Origin: an uncultured Prevotellaceae bacterium
Lineage (GTDB): Bacteria; Bacteroidota; Bacteroidia; Bacteroidales; Bacteroidaceae
Direction: 5' to 3'
NCBI GenBank assembly: GCA_946185285.1
Contig: CAMHIS010000023.1
Coordinates: 1 to 34,530 of the forward strand
DNA length: 34,530 nt
Shown here: positions 16,005-26,166 of the stretch, in pieces
How the letters are laid out: every line of letters starts with the position of its first letter
How positions within the stretch are numbered: position 1 is the first letter of the stretch
The notes under the pieces: model-generated
Told to the model about the DNA's origin: nothing
What the model saw: the letters and a program-made list of their open reading frames with translations, nothing else
The model's database searches: none
Made by a program: the position numbers and the translations under genes

Positions 16005-18170
16005 TTAGAGGTCGTCTTCCATTTCACCGTCACCATCGACGCCGTAGACGCTCTTGGGAACCATCTCGAAGAAGTCGAGCATGAACTCATTGTCGTTACC
16101 CTGCTTACCGTCGGAAGCCACACGGAACCGCAGATAGTGGTCCTTGGTGGCGTCGATATAGGTCTGGCAGAGCACACGGCGCATCATGTGAGAGATGCCC
16201 CACGAATAGTTCTTCTGCGTACCGTTGTTGCTGATGTTATAGCAGGAGCGCGGACCACGGTAGGCGTTCAGGTTCTTCAGCAGTTTCTGCTCCTCGGCCA
16301 AATCCTCCTTGGCCGTCTTCTTGTATTCCGAAAGCTGCGGGTCTTCCGTGAAACGGTCGCCGAGATACATCTCGCTGGTCAGAATCTGCGTCATGTCCAA
16401 GGGGATACCCTGAGGCACGCCGTCGAAGTACACCTGCATCACGCCACGGGTCTCCAACGGGGCGAAGCCCAGACGGAGCTGCCACTCACCGCTATAGGGC
16501 ACGGGCGGGATGCGGAAGGTGAAGTCATAGTCACCGAAGAGGTTCCACTCGTCACCCTGCCATGACCAGAACTCCCAGTGGGGGCGACGGTAGACGAAGG
16601 TGCAGTTGGAGTTGAAGGTGACACCGTCGAGATAACCCAAGGGGAAGTAGTGGTTCTTACCGTTCTTAGGCTCCGGGGAGTCGTCGGCAGGAGCATTGTA
16701 ACCATCGTCGGCACGGTAGTTTCCCTTCAGGCGCATGTCGTTGGTCATCACTTCGGGGAACACCGTCGAGAAGTCCATGCGGATACGCATATTCTGCACG
16801 CGGTCGCGGACATCCTTGCTGAACACCACCAGGTCGTCGACATAGAAATAGTGGCCATTGAGCGCGTCATGAACGGGCTTGGTCTCCACTGTATTGTCGA
16901 CACAGGCACCACGGAACTCGTATTCAGGCGCCTCATAGCGGCGGTTAATGAAATGGCGCTCCTTCTTGTCACCGTCAATACCGATGCAGTCGTTCTTCGT
17001 ATCCTCACGCTTGTTTCTGCTCAGCTGCTCAATCTTCAGCATCTTGTGAGGCAGCAGCGTCTCATACCAGTCGATGGCATTCAACCACTTCGTCTCGAAA
17101 CCAAAGGCCTCCTTTGTCTCAGGGACAATCAGTGCCGTCAGGTCGCTGGTACCCGGTACGTAACGGGTCATGATATGATACTGGACGAAACGGCGCAACG
17201 GGTTGACGCTGTCAGTCAGATTTTCAAACTTATGTCCCTCGGCAGAGACATCCTCAGGATAGACGGGGTCGTAAATCTGGCAGGCCAGGTCGTAGAGAGC
17301 ACGCAGTTGGCCGTTGGCTGTTGAAATGCCATACTCTTGGAACTTTGCCTGGTAGACAGAGTCTGGCTCCACAAACACTGTAAAGCCGTACTTCTTCGTG
17401 TCAGGCACCCAGGCCACTTCGTTACGCACGTGCGACTTGTAGCGATAGAGCGGGTAGTCACGCTTGTTATAGTTCGGGTCGTCGACAAGGAGAATCTGCT
17501 CCTTGACACCCGTTGCCTGCAAAGCGCTGTAGAAGATACTGATCTTCGGATTGTCGCGCAAGATATCGGCAATATAACTGTTAGACTTCTCGATGACCAT
17601 GTCAATGGGCTGTACGATACCATTCTCCACGGAGTCGTTCTGGTGAACGACGGTGCCGTCGGCGAGCGTCTTCTCAAAGTAAATATGGGCTACGCCTTCC
17701 AGATAGACGACAGCATTGCTATCGTTATCAACGCCCTGAGAGGTGGCGAGGTAACGGCCTAACAGGTTGGCCGTAGCCAGACGGTCCTGGGTCATCTCGA
17801 AAGTAGAATACATATTGGCCACCAAGTGTGTGCGGGCAATAGTATCGCAGTCGGCATCCGACAATTGGTCGAGGCTCGAAAGGCCACGCTCTTTCAAAAA
17901 ATTCTGCACAGCCTCATTAGAGGGCAGGAAACAGGTGTACTGTCCGTAGGTGGCAAGCAGGTCCATCAGCTTGGCTCGCTCACAGATGGTCTTGAACTCA
18001 CTGTACTCCGGACGATTGTTCAAGTAGTCGCTCAGCATCTCGCCCGTGAAGGTGTAGTAGTTCTCCGCATCGGGCTCGTCAGTGCAACTGGCCATCGGTG
18101 CCATGAAGGCAAGGGCAGCCAGCCCCATCAGTGCTATTCGTATATTCTTCTTGATATTCATAATCTTCAC
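16005..18170 (-). CDS. Fasciclin (FAS1)-domain surface lipoprotein B
   Basis: A 721-residue lipoprotein with lipidated Cys29 (MAS-C) followed by TDEPDAEN. A first FAS1 domain lies in about residues 40-190 (YTCFLPSNEAVQNFL). A second, more diverged one follows around 190-470 (FYSALQATGV, then FTVFVEPDSVYQ, ending with FYVDDLVVFSKDV). Residues about 490-720 form a beta-rich C-terminal region with many aromatic residues (WEFWSWQGDEWNLFG) whose family I do not recognise. It ends in an acidic tail DGDGEMEDDL. It lies 16 bp after SusD 1 and 31 bp before FAS1 protein C. By context it is an outer-surface accessory protein of the SusC/D pairs. The start may be the first ATG or the one at residue 4. 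Confidence 0.8.
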   Translation of the reverse strand: MKIMNIKKNIRIALMGLAALAFMAPMASCTDEPDAENYYTFTGEMLSDYLNNRPEYSEFKTICERAKLMDLLATYGQYTCFLPSNEAVQNFLKERGLSSLDQLSDADCDTIARTHLVANMYSTFEMTQDRLATANLLGRYLATSQGVDNDSNAVVYLEGVAHIYFEKTLADGTVVHQNDSVENGIVQPIDMVIEKSNSYIADILRDNPKISIFYSALQATGVKEQILLVDDPNYNKRDYPLYRYKSHVRNEVAWVPDTKKYGFTVFVEPDSVYQAKFQEYGISTANGQLRALYDLACQIYDPVYPEDVSAEGHKFENLTDSVNPLRRFVQYHIMTRYVPGTSDLTALIVPETKEAFGFETKWLNAIDWYETLLPHKMLKIEQLSRNKREDTKNDCIGIDGDKKERHFINRRYEAPEYEFRGACVDNTVETKPVHDALNGHYFYVDDLVVFSKDVRDRVQNMRIRMDFSTVFPEVMTNDMRLKGNYRADDGYNAPADDSPEPKNGKNHYFPLGYLDGVTFNSNCTFVYRRPHWEFWSWQGDEWNLFGDYDFTFRIPPVPYSGEWQLRLGFAPLETRGVMQVYFDGVPQGIPLDMTQILTSEMYLGDRFTEDPQLSEYKKTAKEDLAEEQKLLKNLNAYRGPRSCYNISNNGTQKNYSWGISHMMRRVLCQTYIDATKDHYLRFRVASDGKQGNDNEFMLDFFEMVPKSVYGVDGDGEMEDDL

Positions 18171-18186
18171 TGTTCAAGTTTCGTTG

Positions 18187-19962
18187 TTATTTCGTTTTCT
18201 CATAGCTGGTATTCTCACCCGAACCATAGACAGGATTGGGCACCAGGTTGCGGTTCACCTTCATCTCCTCAATGTTGTAGGGCCAGAAGATGGCATCCAT
18301 CTTCTTGAAGAAATTCTGGGCAAACTGGGCATTCACGTCGTCGCGCTTTGTCACTGCCGAAATGACGGGGTCGGTATTACCGCTGCGCATGCAGTAGCGC
18401 ACCAGGTCATACCAGCGCTTTCCCTCGAACATCAGTTCGCGCTGACGCTCACGCCTCACCAGTCCTTCCATCAGGCTCTTCGTGTTATAGTCGCCGGCCT
18501 TCAGTGTGTCCTTGTCTTGCAGTACATCCTTGCAGATGGAACGCTTGTTGACGGCGTTCACCAGCGAGAAGGCTTTTTCGAGCTTCGGCTTGTTCAGGGC
18601 TATCGTTGCCGAGTCGCCGCCTTCGGCCATCTGCTGGCAGAGAGCCTCGGCTTCAAGCAGCATGATGTCGGGCACACGATAGATAATCCACTTGCTGCCG
18701 TTGTTGTCAGATGCCATTCGCGAACCGTATGATGCAGTCGCAGGCGTGTTCTTGCCGTTAATGGTGACACTGTTGACCACATATTTCACAATGGCCTCGT
18801 CTTCAAGGCTGGCATTCTGGAACAGACGGCTATCGTTATAGTTCGTCTTGTCCTTCGTCTCGAAGACGAGCGATCCACTCGGTTCCTGCATGTCACCCGT
18901 CACGTAAGACGAGACCGTCAGCAGGCCCTTTCTGGAGTTATTGTTGCCATACAACGAACCAATAGCCGAATTAGAGGGGTAGTCATCCTTTCCCTGAGGC
19001 GAGTCGTCAAAGCTAAGCTCGAAGATCGTCTCCTTGCTGGCACCGTCAATGAAGATGTCCTCGTAAAGGTCACTGTAGACATCATTCCTACCCTGGACGA
19101 AAACAAGGGGATAGCCATTGATGCGCGCCTCAACGACTGCCAGATTAGCTGTGTTAGCCCCCATGCGGCCACCACGGTTGCGCATATCCTCCTCATACGC
19201 CTTCTTGGACTTGATGACCATGTCGGCATACTTAATGCAATTGTCGTAGTCCTTCTTCCAGAGATACATCTCCGACAACATGGCATAGATGGCATCCTTC
19301 GTGATGCGTCCTGTCTGGTACTTAGGCTTGTCCTCGGGATAGCGGTTCACGGCATCGTTCTTCACCTTCTCCAAATCGGCAATCAGGTAGCCGAGCACCG
19401 TCTCGAAAGGCGTGGCGGGTATGTCCATCACCTGGTCGTCATCGGTATAGGCTTCCTCTGAATAGGGCACGTCGCGGAACGTGCGAATCAGGTAGAAGTA
19501 GCAGAGGTCACGGAGTGCCGATACCTCGGCAATCGTAGCCTTCAGGTCGCCCTCCGTATAGCTCGGGTCAATCTCAGCCACGCCGGGAGCATACTTGATG
19601 ACGGTGTTGCACCGGTTGATGACGTCGTAGAATTTGTCATACGTCGTGTACTTGTTGTTGGCCGTCAGGTTCTCTTTCAAGATATTGTACAGGTCAACAT
19701 CGTTGTTGATGTTCTCACCCGACTGCATATTGTCGCTTCTGACCTCGCCCCAGATAATCATCCGCTTGACGACGTCTTCTGCCAGAAGAGCCGAATAGCA
19801 GCTGGTGACGACGTTGTCGACATCAGCTTTCTCACCCCAGAAGTCCTCCAGGATGATTTCGTTCTGCGGCTTGATTTCCAGGAAATCGGCGCAGGAGGCC
19901 ATCCCGCAAGCCATGCAGACTGCACCTATTATATTATAATATGTCTTTCTCATAATCTTCAT
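18187..19962 (-). CDS. SusD/RagB-family surface lipoprotein 1
   Basis: A 591-residue lipoprotein with lipidated Cys24 (MAS-C) and the classic start of mature SusD proteins, ADFLEIKPQNEI. TPR-like helices are evident (RCNTVIKYAPGVAEID, AEVSALRDLCYFYLIRTF with DVPYSEEAY). The C-terminal signature RRERQRELMFEGKRWYDLVRY is typical. It should bind the ligand at the cell surface and act as the lid of the SusC gene located 25 bp upstream. FAS1 protein B follows after 16 bp. Start could also be the ATG at residue 4 (MRKTYYN). No glycan specificity can be read from the sequence. Confidence 0.94.
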   Translation of the reverse strand: MKIMRKTYYNIIGAVCMACGMASCADFLEIKPQNEIILEDFWGEKADVDNVVTSCYSALLAEDVVKRMIIWGEVRSDNMQSGENINNDVDLYNILKENLTANNKYTTYDKFYDVINRCNTVIKYAPGVAEIDPSYTEGDLKATIAEVSALRDLCYFYLIRTFRDVPYSEEAYTDDDQVMDIPATPFETVLGYLIADLEKVKNDAVNRYPEDKPKYQTGRITKDAIYAMLSEMYLWKKDYDNCIKYADMVIKSKKAYEEDMRNRGGRMGANTANLAVVEARINGYPLVFVQGRNDVYSDLYEDIFIDGASKETIFELSFDDSPQGKDDYPSNSAIGSLYGNNNSRKGLLTVSSYVTGDMQEPSGSLVFETKDKTNYNDSRLFQNASLEDEAIVKYVVNSVTINGKNTPATASYGSRMASDNNGSKWIIYRVPDIMLLEAEALCQQMAEGGDSATIALNKPKLEKAFSLVNAVNKRSICKDVLQDKDTLKAGDYNTKSLMEGLVRRERQRELMFEGKRWYDLVRYCMRSGNTDPVISAVTKRDDVNAQFAQNFFKKMDAIFWPYNIEEMKVNRNLVPNPVYGSGENTSYEKTK

Positions 19963-19987
19963 TTTTCAATCTACATTTATCTTTCCG

Positions 19988-22900
19988 TTAGAAACCAATA
20001 TCAATAGTAAATGTGTACTGGCGGGAACGCGGCGTCGGGTTGTTGTCCGTTGCAGGCTCCTCACCGCCGAAAGCGATTTCCGGGTCCACGCCCGTGTACT
20101 TGGTCAGCACAAACGGGTTGTTGACACTGGCATGGAACGACACGCGGTTCAGGCCAATCCAAGTCAGATACTTCTTCCTGATGGAATAAGACAACTGTGC
20201 ATAGTTCATACGCAGATATGAGCCGTCCTCAACGAAACGGTCGCTGATAAGCGTGTTGTAGTTGCTGGTCGAGCCGAACATGGCACGAGGAATCGACGTG
20301 ACGTCGCCCTCCTTACGCCAGCGGTAGTTCACAGCCTGGCTCTGGTTGTCGTTACCAGTCATGGCCTCGGCGTTCAAGCGGGCCTTGTTGATAATCTTGT
20401 AGCCAGTACGATAGGTGAACTGCGTCGTGAAGCGCCAGTCGCCATAGTTCATCGAGAAGCCGAAACCACCGGTGAGGGCAGGCAGCGACGAGCCCAAGTA
20501 GACGATGTCAAGGGCATTGATCTGGCCGTCGTGGTTGATGTCCTCATAGATGGCGTCACCACCGTTGAAGCCTGGGAAGCTCTGGTCGTGACCCGTACCG
20601 TCGACACGGTAGTCGTACTTCATGCGCAGAGGCACATTATCGGCATTGAGGATAATCTGACCCTCGGCATTGGTAGCCACTGGTGCAGTCTTGCCTTCAG
20701 CCGTGAACTTTGCCCAGTAGTCGTATATCTGCTCCTTGGTCATACCAGCAACGGCATTCTTAATCGTGCTGTAGTTATACTGGTAGACACCGAGGCTCTT
20801 GAAACCGTAGACAGCGCCGAACGGGTTGTTCAGCTGGACGCGGCGCAGGGTTTCACCGTTTGCATAGCCGTAGATGGAGTTCTTCTGGTTCAGGATATAC
20901 TCATCAAGTTCGAGGATTTCGTTACGGTTATTACCGAAGTTGACGTTCACGTCCATCGAGAACTTACCCTTCTGAATGATACGGTTTGAGCTGATATTGA
21001 ACTCCCAACCGATGTTACGCATCTTACCGTTGTTATGATAGGGAACGGTGGTGAAACCGGCATTCGAGGGAATGCGGAAGCTACTCATCAGCATGTCCCT
21101 ACGTGTGCGGTTGTAAGCCTCAATACGCATATCCAGACGATTGTCGAAGAAGCCCAGGTCAACACCGATGTTGAACTCATCCTGCAACTCCCATCTCAGG
21201 TCAGTCAGACGGATGTTCAGGGGCTTCATGGACGATTGGTCGATATAGGCATCAGCCTTGCCGTACTTTGACGTGTAGAGGTAGTTCTGACCAGGCTCGT
21301 TACCCGTGCGGCCCCAACCCGGACGCAGGGCGAACATCGAGAGGTAGGGCTTCAGCTTCTGCATCCAAGGCTCGTCACTGACGATCCACTTCAGTGAGAC
21401 AGCGGGGAAATAGCCCCAGCGGCTGCCCGGGCCGAACTTGGTCGTTCCGCTTATGTTCAAAGTAGCCAAAGCCACGTAGCGTCCCTTGTAGCTGTAGTTA
21501 GCCTGGAAGGCGTAGCGCATGGAGCGCCACTGGTTGAAGTTTGAACTCAGGCTTTCAGGGATACCACCTGCCCAGGGGCTGTCGATGACGCCTGATGACG
21601 AAGGCAGTCCGTAGACAGAAGCCGACTGGCTGCTCGACGTACCCGAATTCAGCTCGAAACGTCCCATCACCATCAGTGAATGATCCTTATTGATAAAGGC
21701 AGGCGTCAGCACCAAGCGCTGCTGGGTGTTGAACGTCACACTCTTCGACGAGCTCGTCGAAGATTTGTTCACGCCCGTTTCATTATAGCGGATGCTCCTC
21801 AGCTCCCAGGGATAGAAGGAGTCGTTGTAGCCGTTGCTGATGTTCATGTAGACGGAGCCACGGTACTCTAAGCGCCAGTGGTCATCGTCAAGTCCCAACA
21901 GGTTGTAGTTGATGACCAGCTCAGGGTTCATGTCGTAGTTGCGCTGCTGGTTTTTAGCCAAGTTGGCCGAAGCAACGGGGTTGACCATTCCCTTCTGGTT
22001 TCCGTCGAACACCGACGAGCCTGCATAGGGGCCTGTCTCAATCATATTATAGTATCTGTCGGTATTCTCGCCCGTTACGGGGTCCTTCTCGTAGATGCTC
22101 ATGTTAGGCATCTTACGGCGGGCGATGTCGAGCAGACCGTCTGAGTTACGGTCGTTCTTGGTATAGGTCATTGAGAAGTTGGTCTGTACGCGGATACGCT
22201 CAGAAACGTTATAGTCGAGGGCGACACGGGTAGACAGACGGTTCAGCACCTGCTTGATCATGGTACCCGTCTCGTGGTCGTAACCGCCACCGATACGGAA
22301 AGTAGCCTTCTCACCACCACCGGCGATGGTCACATAGTGGTTCTGGCGGATACCTGTCTGTGTGACAGCATCACGCCAGTCAGTATTGTCGCGGTACTGG
22401 CGCCACTCCGAGAATCCGCCCGTCTCGTCCAGATAGTTAATTTCCGGGATGCGGGTAGCACTGGCGGCATTGTCGTCCTGACGGGGGTTGAAGTACGACT
22501 CCTTCAGCATCATCGTGTAGTCGTCACCGTTCAGCAGGTCGTAGCCCTTAGGCTGGTGGGTGGCGGTGAGCTTCAGCGAATATGTCACGCGGGGCTTACC
22601 ACGGACACCACGCTTGGTGGTCAGCTCGATGACACCGTTACCACCCTGCGAACCGTAGATGGCCGTGGCGGCAGCGTCTTTCTTCACCGTGATTGAGGCG
22701 ATGTCCTCAGGGTTGATGTTCAGCAGTTCAGCGAACTTCTCGTTATTGGCACCTGCCAGGTCGAAGTTGCTCATATCCACGTTGCGGATGTTACCGTCGA
22801 TCACAATCAGCGGGTTACCGTCAGTCAGGTTCGACAGCGAACCGGCACCACGCAGACGCATGGTAGAACCGGAACCCAGGTCACCCGAGTTGCCGACAAT

Positions 22901-23377
22901 GTCAAGACCAGCGATACGGCCCTGCAGGGCTTCGTCGACAGAGGTAAATGACAGTCCCTCAAACTCTTTCATCGAGACGGTCTGCGAAGCGTAGGAGATT
23001 TCGCGCTCGGGGATGGGCAGGCCCGGACCCGTGGCACGCTTCTTCGACTGCACCACAACCTCCTTGATCTGCGTGGCAGACGACATCTTCAGGTTGTAGG
23101 TCGTTTTATTGATAGGCTGGGTCACCGTCTGCAAGCCTACGTAGCTGAAGCGGATCTTGTCCTTCGGGTTCTTGATCTTCATGGTGAAGTTACCATTCAG
23201 GTCGGTGATGGCCGAGTTGATGATACGCCCGGTACCGTCAATCTCACATACCGTGGCTCCCATCAGCGGTCCCATGTCGTCGCTCAGCGTACCATGGACC
23301 GATGTTATCGTTTGTGCACCGGCTGTCGTTGCTGCCAACAGCATCAGTGTCATCATGATGGTTTTCAGTATTTTCAT
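19988..23377 (-). CDS. SusC/RagA-family TonB-dependent outer-membrane transporter 1
   Basis: An 1129-residue protein with signal peptide (cleavage near TAGAQ, residue 21). Next come a carboxypeptidase-regulatory-like domain (about 25-105) and a TonB-box-like KEVVVQSKKRA. A plug domain follows (about 125-260) with RGAGSLS, NPLIVIDGN, NPEDIASITVKKDAAATAIYG and GNGVIELTTKRG, then a long barrel ending in TFTIDIGF with the terminal Phe favoured for barrel assembly. Near the C-terminus DINHDGQINALDIVYLG is the usual metal-binding-type loop. It forms a transporter with SusD 1, 25 bp downstream. A strong Shine-Dalgarno-like AGGAGG lies 8 bases before its ATG, which is uncommon in Bacteroidetes. Confidence 0.95.
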   Translation of the reverse strand: MKILKTIMMTLMLLAATTAGAQTITSVHGTLSDDMGPLMGATVCEIDGTGRIINSAITDLNGNFTMKIKNPKDKIRFSYVGLQTVTQPINKTTYNLKMSSATQIKEVVVQSKKRATGPGLPIPEREISYASQTVSMKEFEGLSFTSVDEALQGRIAGLDIVGNSGDLGSGSTMRLRGAGSLSNLTDGNPLIVIDGNIRNVDMSNFDLAGANNEKFAELLNINPEDIASITVKKDAAATAIYGSQGGNGVIELTTKRGVRGKPRVTYSLKLTATHQPKGYDLLNGDDYTMMLKESYFNPRQDDNAASATRIPEINYLDETGGFSEWRQYRDNTDWRDAVTQTGIRQNHYVTIAGGGEKATFRIGGGYDHETGTMIKQVLNRLSTRVALDYNVSERIRVQTNFSMTYTKNDRNSDGLLDIARRKMPNMSIYEKDPVTGENTDRYYNMIETGPYAGSSVFDGNQKGMVNPVASANLAKNQQRNYDMNPELVINYNLLGLDDDHWRLEYRGSVYMNISNGYNDSFYPWELRSIRYNETGVNKSSTSSSKSVTFNTQQRLVLTPAFINKDHSLMVMGRFELNSGTSSSQSASVYGLPSSSGVIDSPWAGGIPESLSSNFNQWRSMRYAFQANYSYKGRYVALATLNISGTTKFGPGSRWGYFPAVSLKWIVSDEPWMQKLKPYLSMFALRPGWGRTGNEPGQNYLYTSKYGKADAYIDQSSMKPLNIRLTDLRWELQDEFNIGVDLGFFDNRLDMRIEAYNRTRRDMLMSSFRIPSNAGFTTVPYHNNGKMRNIGWEFNISSNRIIQKGKFSMDVNVNFGNNRNEILELDEYILNQKNSIYGYANGETLRRVQLNNPFGAVYGFKSLGVYQYNYSTIKNAVAGMTKEQIYDYWAKFTAEGKTAPVATNAEGQIILNADNVPLRMKYDYRVDGTGHDQSFPGFNGGDAIYEDINHDGQINALDIVYLGSSLPALTGGFGFSMNYGDWRFTTQFTYRTGYKIINKARLNAEAMTGNDNQSQAVNYRWRKEGDVTSIPRAMFGSTSNYNTLISDRFVEDGSYLRMNYAQLSYSIRKKYLTWIGLNRVSFHASVNNPFVLTKYTGVDPEIAFGGEEPATDNNPTPRSRQYTFTIDIGF

Positions 23378-23385
23378 GCGATAGT

Positions 23386-23391
23386 CCTCCT
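23386..23391 (-). promoter_or_regulatory. Unusually strong ribosome binding site before SusC 1
   Basis: The minus strand reads AGAGAGGAGG, with AGGAGG at 23386-23391 and an 8-base spacer to the ATG at 23377. Bacteroidetes genes rarely carry such a Shine-Dalgarno match. It fixes the start and suggests raised translation of this gene relative to the FAS1 gene before it. Confidence 0.55.
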
Positions 23392-23397
23392 CTCTTA

Positions 23398-26166
23398 CTA
23401 TTTAAGTGATTCTTTCACGACTTGACGCCAGGGTTTCAGGCTCTCGTAGAACAGCGGACCGTCAATGAGGTGAACGACAACGTCGCTGGCCATGAACTGG
23501 CGGGTTCCGTCGAACCAGTACTCGCGGCAGAGGTTGTTGTAGAGACCTTCCTGCTTGACGACGTTGCGGGTGTTGCCAGCCTCGTCGGTCACGGTCATCT
23601 GGGTCGGTGTGCTTATAACCGTCAGCGGGCTGAATCGGCCCGTCGTCAAGTTGCGCTTCATGCTCTCATATTTGTTGTCGCCATCGGTAGCCATGGCCAT
23701 GCCGAGTGCTACTGAGTTATCTTGGATATGATAGCGTATGAAGTCGGTGACAATACCCTTGATGATGGTCTTCACGTTCTCACGCTGTGCCGTTATGTCC
23801 TTTTCAGTGGTCAGGCCCTCATACCAGCCTTCAGCACGGCAGATGGAGTCGACGATTTCGTCGTTCTCGTCACCCATCTCCAGTTCGTGGGTCGTAGGCA
23901 GGATGCCGTCGGCCTGCAGCTTCTGTAGTGAAGCGTTCGTTGGGACATAAGCCGTGTAGTTGTAGTTATCGAACAGACGCATGTTCTTGTTGTTACGGTC
24001 ACTAAGACCGGCCTTGTACTTACCGTTCTTACCGAGCGTCGGCGAAAGCAGGTCGCAGTAGTCATTCTCAAGGAGTTCGAGGAACGTCTGATACTCCTCA
24101 TGCTGCCTCAGCGTCATGTAGAATGACATCTCGCTGGGCATGGGTATCATCTCTTCTAACTCGTAGCTCACACCGTTGATCTTGACGTAGGTCTCTTCGA
24201 CAGGAATCGTCCTATGATTGTGCTGTATCTGCCAGCCGCCTTCAAATTGCAGCCTGCCGTCAGCACCCTTTGTGGCACGAATCAAGCTGCCGCCCTTCGT
24301 CTTGAAGTACTGACAGCCATCGTTCACATAGTCCTCAATGGTCTTGCTCTTATCAGGCATGACGACAATCATGCCGTCAATCATGCTCTCGAACAAGGGG
24401 TTGGTGATGTTCTGTGCCACCGTACCCGAATACGGTTCGTCCTTCGTGATATTTCCTTTTGCGTCCACCGTACCCTTATAGCGCTTGACCTGTACCCTCT
24501 GATTCGGTCGCTTGGTCAGGTCATAGTAGAACTCCAGCACGTCGACATTGTCGACCAGTGTGCTGTCAGTTCCATCTTCGCTGAACAAATACTTGCTACC
24601 CGTTCCGAAGCTCTTAGGATCCAGATAGGTCAGCATGGCATCGTTAGTGGGAAGCAGCACGCCGTACTTGGAGTCCATGGAGAGCAGGTAAGGCTGGAAG
24701 TTGAAGGCCGTGAAGTCGTTGGCGTTCTCAGCACCCGTCAGTGCCCAGTAGATGACACTCATCGACTGTTTGTGGGCTGTAGCGGGGAAGAGCACCGACT
24801 GGAACTCTGCCGGCGGGAACACCTTGTTCACCATGTAGACCACGCCGTTGCAGGCCATGAAGCAAGAGTCTACATCCTCCTTCGTGATGCCGAGCGACTC
24901 CTTGGCGTCGTTCAGCACATGGTCGAACTTGCTGGGCACGGTCTCCGAGAACGTCGACAGCATATTCACGTTGATCAGCGTAGCCAGAGTGTTGTTGGGC
25001 AGTGAGTCAATGACGCCGTACTCGTTTTTGAGTTCCAGACCGCCCGTGTTCCACCACTCCTCCAGAGCCTTGTTCGTAGGCACAATCATGGCACCGGCAT
25101 CGTTGTGGACATCGTTACGCTGGTTGGCGTCGATATACTGGTTCCAGCCCGGGTCGAAGCGCAGCAACGACTCGGTGACGGGGTCGCCGTTGTCGTAGTG
25201 GTCGTTCACTTCGACGGAACCGCTCTTGACGTCATAGGCACGCTGGCTGAAGTAGCGCAGCACATAGACAGAGTCCTCATTATTATATATACGGTTATAC
25301 TCAGTTGTTCCACGCGGGTAGTAATAAGGAGCCGAGAACTGGTCGAGCAGTTCACCCCACTTCGACATGCTCGGATGCTGGTGGATGACCTCGGCCATGT
25401 TGGGACTCGACTCGATGACGCCCGACACCTTCTGGATGTAGCCGTTCTTACAGGTAATGTCACGCTCAATCACCTTCTTGCCGTTCACCCAGGCATCAGC
25501 AATGTTGTTCGACTGGTGATTCGACAGAATGGCCAGGTCCTCATTGCTAATCTTGTTGTACTCCATGTAAGTCGGCAGGAAGTGAATCATCGGCGCCGTG
25601 GTGGCATCCTTGAAGATAGGAATGCTCTTGCCCCTCGCCTTGAGTGCAGCCCAGGCCGGCGTGTTCGGCATGGCCGACGGCTTCATGATGTAGACGGAGT
25701 CATAGAGGCTCAGCGCCGTCTCGCGACGCATGGTACGTCCCAGCTCGGGAGCACCGGCATCACCTTCCGACTTGGCATTCGACATCAACTCAATCAGATA
25801 GGCATTGTTCACCATCGAGTTGTTCAGCAGAAGCCGCTTCTGTGCGGCCGACAGCTGCTCGAAACTACGAACGCCCCAAGAGTTGTTCTTGAACCATTCA
25901 GCGTAAGCTGCATCGTCGGCAGCGAACAAAGTTTTCGAACCCGTGTGGCTAAGTACGTCCTTTTGCCCCAGCTCATCGACAAGTTTGAGGACGACCGTGT
26001 AGTTTCCGTCCTCCTGCAACCGCTCATAGATTGAGTTGCCCAGCCACGAAGGCTGGCCGGTTAGCAGGTCGTCCTTACACGACTGCATCGCCCAGGCACT
26101 CATCAGCAAGCCGCAGGTGACCAGAGCCACTCGTCGTCCTTGTCTTACGATTTGTCCTTTTTTCAT
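23398..26166 (-). CDS. Fasciclin (FAS1)-domain surface lipoprotein A (first gene of operon)
   Basis: A 922-residue lipoprotein with lipidated Cys30 (MQS-C) followed by Lys-Asp-Asp, which matches the surface-export signal K-(D/E)2 described for Bacteroidetes lipoproteins. Four FAS1-like domains can be traced by their core motif: LFAADDAAY (about 80), MIVPTNKAL (about 360), VLLPTNDAM (about 502) and AYVPTNASL (about 743). Each has a downstream stretch like NGVVYMVNKVF or DVVVHLIDG that closes a FAS1 fold. The domains are diverged from one another, so this is not a recent duplication. It ends 20 bp before SusC 1, heading the seven-gene operon. Function is inferred only: surface binding or adhesion in concert with the transporters. 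Confidence 0.84.
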   Translation of the reverse strand: MKKGQIVRQGRRVALVTCGLLMSAWAMQSCKDDLLTGQPSWLGNSIYERLQEDGNYTVVLKLVDELGQKDVLSHTGSKTLFAADDAAYAEWFKNNSWGVRSFEQLSAAQKRLLLNNSMVNNAYLIELMSNAKSEGDAGAPELGRTMRRETALSLYDSVYIMKPSAMPNTPAWAALKARGKSIPIFKDATTAPMIHFLPTYMEYNKISNEDLAILSNHQSNNIADAWVNGKKVIERDITCKNGYIQKVSGVIESSPNMAEVIHQHPSMSKWGELLDQFSAPYYYPRGTTEYNRIYNNEDSVYVLRYFSQRAYDVKSGSVEVNDHYDNGDPVTESLLRFDPGWNQYIDANQRNDVHNDAGAMIVPTNKALEEWWNTGGLELKNEYGVIDSLPNNTLATLINVNMLSTFSETVPSKFDHVLNDAKESLGITKEDVDSCFMACNGVVYMVNKVFPPAEFQSVLFPATAHKQSMSVIYWALTGAENANDFTAFNFQPYLLSMDSKYGVLLPTNDAMLTYLDPKSFGTGSKYLFSEDGTDSTLVDNVDVLEFYYDLTKRPNQRVQVKRYKGTVDAKGNITKDEPYSGTVAQNITNPLFESMIDGMIVVMPDKSKTIEDYVNDGCQYFKTKGGSLIRATKGADGRLQFEGGWQIQHNHRTIPVEETYVKINGVSYELEEMIPMPSEMSFYMTLRQHEEYQTFLELLENDYCDLLSPTLGKNGKYKAGLSDRNNKNMRLFDNYNYTAYVPTNASLQKLQADGILPTTHELEMGDENDEIVDSICRAEGWYEGLTTEKDITAQRENVKTIIKGIVTDFIRYHIQDNSVALGMAMATDGDNKYESMKRNLTTGRFSPLTVISTPTQMTVTDEAGNTRNVVKQEGLYNNLCREYWFDGTRQFMASDVVVHLIDGPLFYESLKPWRQVVKESLK

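Noticed and set aside
25105..26034. Open frame of 309 codons on the plus strand opposite FAS1 protein A
   Set aside because: Antisense shadow of a gene with a clear lipobox and FAS1 motifs; no domain or plausible start context.
26077..26166. Twin-arginine-like residues (RQGRRVAL) at the start of FAS1 protein A taken as a Tat signal
   Set aside because: The full Tat motif is missing and a lipobox with Cys30 fits an ordinary Sec lipoprotein.
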